From positions 1 through 7,425 of the forward strand of contig JBGASH010000158.1 of NCBI GenBank assembly GCA_044229775.1: a stretch of DNA of 7,425 nucleotides. Reading direction: 5' to 3'. The stretch comes from JAHEYG01 sp044229775 (GTDB lineage Bacteria; Bacteroidota; Bacteroidia; B-17B0; Aurantibacillaceae). The notes beneath the pieces were generated by a model. It was given only the letters and a program-made list of their open reading frames with translations. It searched no databases and was not told where the DNA came from. Made by a program: the position numbers and the translations under genes. Below are positions 5,202-7,425 of the stretch, piece by piece (position 1 is the first letter of the stretch; the number at the start of each line of letters is the position of its first letter).

Positions 5202-6572
5202 ATGAAAAAGTACTTTCTCAAAAAACCTTCAGTGTTGGTCATCCTGTTTACTATTATCAGCGTAAGCTGGGTAAATTTTAACCAGGCCAAATGGAATTCG
5301 CGTTCGGTAGTGGAGTGGGATATTGTTTCTTACTATGCTTATTTACCAGCTGTTTTTATTGAGAATGACATTAAAATGAGCTTTATTGGGGATAAAGCAA
5401 AAGATTATAATGATAAGCACATGTACACACCTTATCGTGCCGCAAACGGTAATTATTTGGTTAAAACCACAATGGGGATGTCGTTATTGTACTCGCCCTT
5501 TTTTTTTATTGGACATTTAAGCGCTCATTTATTTGGATATGAAACAACGGGATTTTCGCCGCCGTATCAATTCATGTTACAATTTTCGGCCTTATTTTAT
5601 TTAGTGATAGCTTTAATTTTTTTGCGAAAGGTCCTATTAAATTTTTTTACCGAAGGCATTGTTGCTATGACCTTTGTTTGTTTGGTGGGCGGCACCAATT
5701 TGTTTTATTACGCATCCATTGGGGGACCAATGACACATACTTATATGTTTTGTATGGATGTACTGATATTGTATTTTACCTTGCAATGGCATAAACACCC
5801 CGGACTTAAAAACTCGTTGTGCCTTGGTTTGTTTTCGGGCTTAATGCTATTGATACGTCCCGTTGACGGATTAGTGCTTTTGTTTTTTGTGTTGTACAAT
5901 GTAAAGGATCTAAGTTCTTTAAAAGCCAACGTGCTGTTGTTTGTTAAGAATATCAAATATTTATTGGTAATTGGTATTACCATGTTTTTGTGTTTTGTTC
6001 CGCAATTCCTTTATTGGAAGTATGTAGCAGGCGAATATTTGTATTTTGGATACATTGGCGCCAAATTTTATTTTGGACATCCGCATTTAATAGAAGGATT
6101 ATTTGGTTTCAGAAAAGGCTGGTTATTGTATACACCAATAATGATTTTTTCGCTGATTGGATTATATAATTTATACCGGCAGCAAAAACAACTGGTAACG
6201 CCTATCATATTAATTTTTTGTGTTTTTACCTATGTTATTTTATCGTGGTGGTGCTGGTGGTACGGCGGATCGTTCGGGCAAAGGGGCATGATAGACATTT
6301 ATCCTTTATTAAGTTTACCGCTGGCGGCTTTTATTTACGATCTATCAAAAGCGCCGCTTTTAAAAGTGCGCATTGGTTTTTCGGTATTGGTATTATTGAT
6401 ATTGCTGAATGTTGTTCAAACCATGCAATACCGATGGAACATCATACACTACGACAGCATGACCAAAGAAGCTTACGTTGAAGCTTTTTTAAGACTCACA
6501 AAATCGAAAGACCGGGATAAACTTCTTAAAGCGCCCGATTATGATAAAGCCTTTAATACAGGAGAAGAATAA
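5202..6572 (+). CDS. Polytopic membrane protein, GT-C glycosyltransferase-like
   Basis: A 456-residue inner-membrane protein with roughly ten to twelve hydrophobic segments (approximately 9-26, 93-111, 125-145, 150-170, 176-195, 205-233, 253-275, 306-324, 332-350, 365-380, 390-407). After the first segment comes a large loop with VEWDIVSYYAYLPAVF, where D40 sits where GT-C (PMT/family 39-like) enzymes carry their catalytic acidic residue. Other typical features are IRPVDG at 218-223, GFRKGWLLYTP at 302-312 and WWYGGSFGQRGMIDIYPLL at 352-370. Such enzymes transfer sugars from a polyprenyl-phosphate donor on the periplasmic side; donor and acceptor cannot be told here. The C-terminal 50 residues are soluble and charged. 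It stands alone, with a 196-nt gap before it, and converges with the DUF5103 gene. No glycan-synthesis neighbours are seen, so the enzymatic role is an inference from topology and motifs. Confidence 0.75.
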   Translation: MKKYFLKKPSVLVILFTIISVSWVNFNQAKWNSRSVVEWDIVSYYAYLPAVFIENDIKMSFIGDKAKDYNDKHMYTPYRAANGNYLVKTTMGMSLLYSPFFFIGHLSAHLFGYETTGFSPPYQFMLQFSALFYLVIALIFLRKVLLNFFTEGIVAMTFVCLVGGTNLFYYASIGGPMTHTYMFCMDVLILYFTLQWHKHPGLKNSLCLGLFSGLMLLIRPVDGLVLLFFVLYNVKDLSSLKANVLLFVKNIKYLLVIGITMFLCFVPQFLYWKYVAGEYLYFGYIGAKFYFGHPHLIEGLFGFRKGWLLYTPIMIFSLIGLYNLYRQQKQLVTPIILIFCVFTYVILSWWCWWYGGSFGQRGMIDIYPLLSLPLAAFIYDLSKAPLLKVRIGFSVLVLLILLNVVQTMQYRWNIIHYDSMTKEAYVEAFLRLTKSKDRDKLLKAPDYDKAFNTGEE

Positions 6573-6588
6573 GTAAGTCCCAATTAAA

Positions 6589-6612
6589 CTTCGCGACTTT
6601 GCGCCTTAGTGG
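6589..6612. repeat. CTTCGCGACTTTGCGCC-type intergenic repeat
   Basis: The stretch begins CTTCGCGACTTTGCGCC and continues TTAGTGG. Internally it is two imperfect halves (CTTCGCGA and CTTTGCGCC). It resembles the short G+C-richer repeats of the 'CTTCGCGNCTTTGCG' kind that recur between genes in many Bacteroidota, by recollection only. It lies 17 nt after the GT-C gene stop. Confidence 0.5.
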
Positions 6613-6662
6613 CTACCATGCGTTAAGAGTTTAGGAATGTAAAAACACCATTCGGAAAAATT

Positions 6663-6734
6663 CTATTTCTTCACCGAATTAAATTTCTTCACGCCAATAA
6701 GCTGATCGTAATAAGTTCCTCTTTGCCGGTGATA
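6663..6734 (-). pseudogene. Remnant of a second DUF5103 gene 3' end (23 codons plus stop)
   Basis: Read on the - strand it encodes YHRQRGTYYDQLIGVKK, then FNSVKK and a TAG at 6663-6665. The intact gene ends YHRQRGTYYDQLIGVKK, then YNSVKK and TAG at 6757-6759. Over 72 aligned nt I count 10 differences: nine synonymous, spread over seven codons, plus one Y-to-F change. Such silent divergence shows that both copies evolved as coding sequence before one was lost, so this is not a recent tandem duplication. Homology stops at 6734, exactly where the hairpin repeat begins. It has no start and is not expected to be translated. Confidence 0.85.
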
Positions 6735-6755
6735 CCCTTCGGCAGGCTCAGGGTG
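6733..6755. repeat. Hairpin repeat, copy 2 (CAGGCTC loop)
   Basis: The stem ACCCT (6734-6738) and AGGGT (6750-6754), extendable by a T-G pair, encloses the loop TCGGCAGGCTC. This differs at one loop position from copy 1 at 5120-5142. Both copies are followed by an A and then C (TGAC). It sits precisely between the DUF5103 remnant and the stop codon of the intact DUF5103 gene and could form a hairpin just after that gene's stop on the - strand transcript. Confidence 0.75.
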
Positions 6756-6756
6756 A

Positions 6757-7425
6757 CTATTTCTTCACCGAATTATATTTCTTCACACCAATAAGCTGAT
6801 CGTAATACGTGCCACGCTGTCTGTGGTAAACGTAAATAGTATAATCGTTCTCGGTTTGCCAGTAATTTCCTTCGGTAATGGTTTCGTTACCGGCTTTGGT
6901 CTTATCTTTTAAAAAGGCGTAGGTGTAATTATAGTAACCTTGCTTCACGTACAAATTACATTCGTAACCCAAACGTTCGTAATTGTAGGTCATGCGATTG
7001 CCTTTATCCAGTTTCCAATCGCTTAGCTTTCCCAATACATAAAAATTACCATCGCTTTCAGGCGTATCGTATTTCAGAAAGAAATTGATCCAAACATAAT
7101 CGGCCTCAATGGTCATGTTTAAACTGTTATCCTGATTCTTTATCAAATACCCGCCATTAAGATCGCCATAAAACATGTAAGTTTTTGAGCCTCGTACTTC
7201 ATCAGTCGTTAACTCCACATGGTTTTTAAGGTCTTTATCCTTATAAATATTTTTAATGCGTTCGGTATAGGTTCTTAAAGAGCGTGTATCAAAATACCGG
7301 AACTCGTTACCACCATTAAACGTACTGGCATTATCAAGCGAATAGGTAAGGGTTTGCGGAGTGGTGAAAGTGGGTTTAATATCATAAACAGCATTATCCC
7401 AGCGATTGTTTTGTACCAGCACTAC
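6757..7425 (-). CDS. Type IX secretion plug family protein (DUF5103), C-terminal part
   Basis: The frame is open to the window edge (VVLVQNNRWDNA at the edge), so the gene continues beyond 7425 and the GTG at 7420-7422 is not a real start. About 223 C-terminal residues are visible. Family hallmarks are the QNNRWDN segment, then GGNEFRYFDTRSLRTYTERI, YLIKNQDNS, a beta-rich ADYVWINFFLKYD, GNFYVLGKLSDWKL and a C-terminal YWQTENDYTIYVYHRQRG. DUF5103 proteins are outer-membrane-associated and one has been described as the plug that closes the SprA translocon of the type IX secretion system in the resting state. The missing part would hold the signal peptide and the first plug domain. It converges with the GT-C-like gene. 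Its TAG directly abuts a hairpin repeat, and a diverged second copy of its last 23 codons follows. Confidence 0.88.
   Translation of the reverse strand, partial: VVLVQNNRWDNAVYDIKPTFTTPQTLTYSLDNASTFNGGNEFRYFDTRSLRTYTERIKNIYKDKDLKNHVELTTDEVRGSKTYMFYGDLNGGYLIKNQDNSLNMTIEADYVWINFFLKYDTPESDGNFYVLGKLSDWKLDKGNRMTYNYERLGYECNLYVKQGYYNYTYAFLKDKTKAGNETITEGNYWQTENDYTIYVYHRQRGTYYDQLIGVKKYNSVKK

Noticed and set aside
6218..6481. 87-residue + strand frame inside the GT-C-like gene
   Set aside because: It overlaps conserved membrane and motif sequence of the larger gene in another frame and has no protein-like pattern.

Overview
The window comes from a member of the Bacteroidota, probably an environmental Flavobacteriales- or Sphingobacteriales-like lineage. 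Four things point there: a C-terminal fragment of the type IX secretion plug family (DUF5103), which is confined to this phylum; a TAnnTTTG-type promoter in front of purB; A-rich leaders without clear Shine-Dalgarno sequences; and a Bacteroidota-type 155-residue protein (WTAH and ASGCSID motifs) next to purB. Genus cannot be fixed from the sequence.

Layout, left to right. (1) At 1-1593 on the + strand are the 3' part of an AAA_14/DUF4143 ATPase and, 1 nt downstream, an SRPBCC-family gene broken by a one-base frameshift near 1366. (2) At 1573-1660 lie two facing arrays of a 7-bp repeat, TYTATAG. (3) On the - strand is a probable two-gene unit: a secreted PqqB-like metallo-beta-lactamase-fold protein (2145-3068) followed by a DinB-family protein (1658-2101). 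A third heptamer array (2109-2156) lies between them. (4) A divergent promoter at about 3127-3161 drives purB (adenylosuccinate lyase, de novo purine and AMP synthesis), followed 4 nt later by the conserved 155-residue protein. (5) The intergenic region 5006-5201 holds a palindrome and a small hairpin repeat. (6) At 5202-6572 is a polytopic GT-C-like membrane protein. (7) At 6573-6756 is a repeat-rich convergent junction, containing a 24-codon remnant of a second copy of the 3' end of the next gene. (8) At 6757-7425 on the - strand is the C-terminal part of the DUF5103 (T9SS plug) gene, cut by the window end.

Most genes are ordinary housekeeping or conserved accessory genes, and I see no clear new multi-gene system, defence island, transposase, CRISPR array or RNA gene. 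The unusual content is between the genes. The heptamer arrays hug the DinB gene as a perfect 24-bp inverted repeat and supply the stop codons of three neighbouring genes. Two hairpin repeats share an 11-nt loop and have compensatory stem changes. One of these hairpins sits exactly between the intact 3' end of the DUF5103 gene and a synonymously diverged remnant of the same 3' end, which looks like a scar of allele replacement or paralogue loss.
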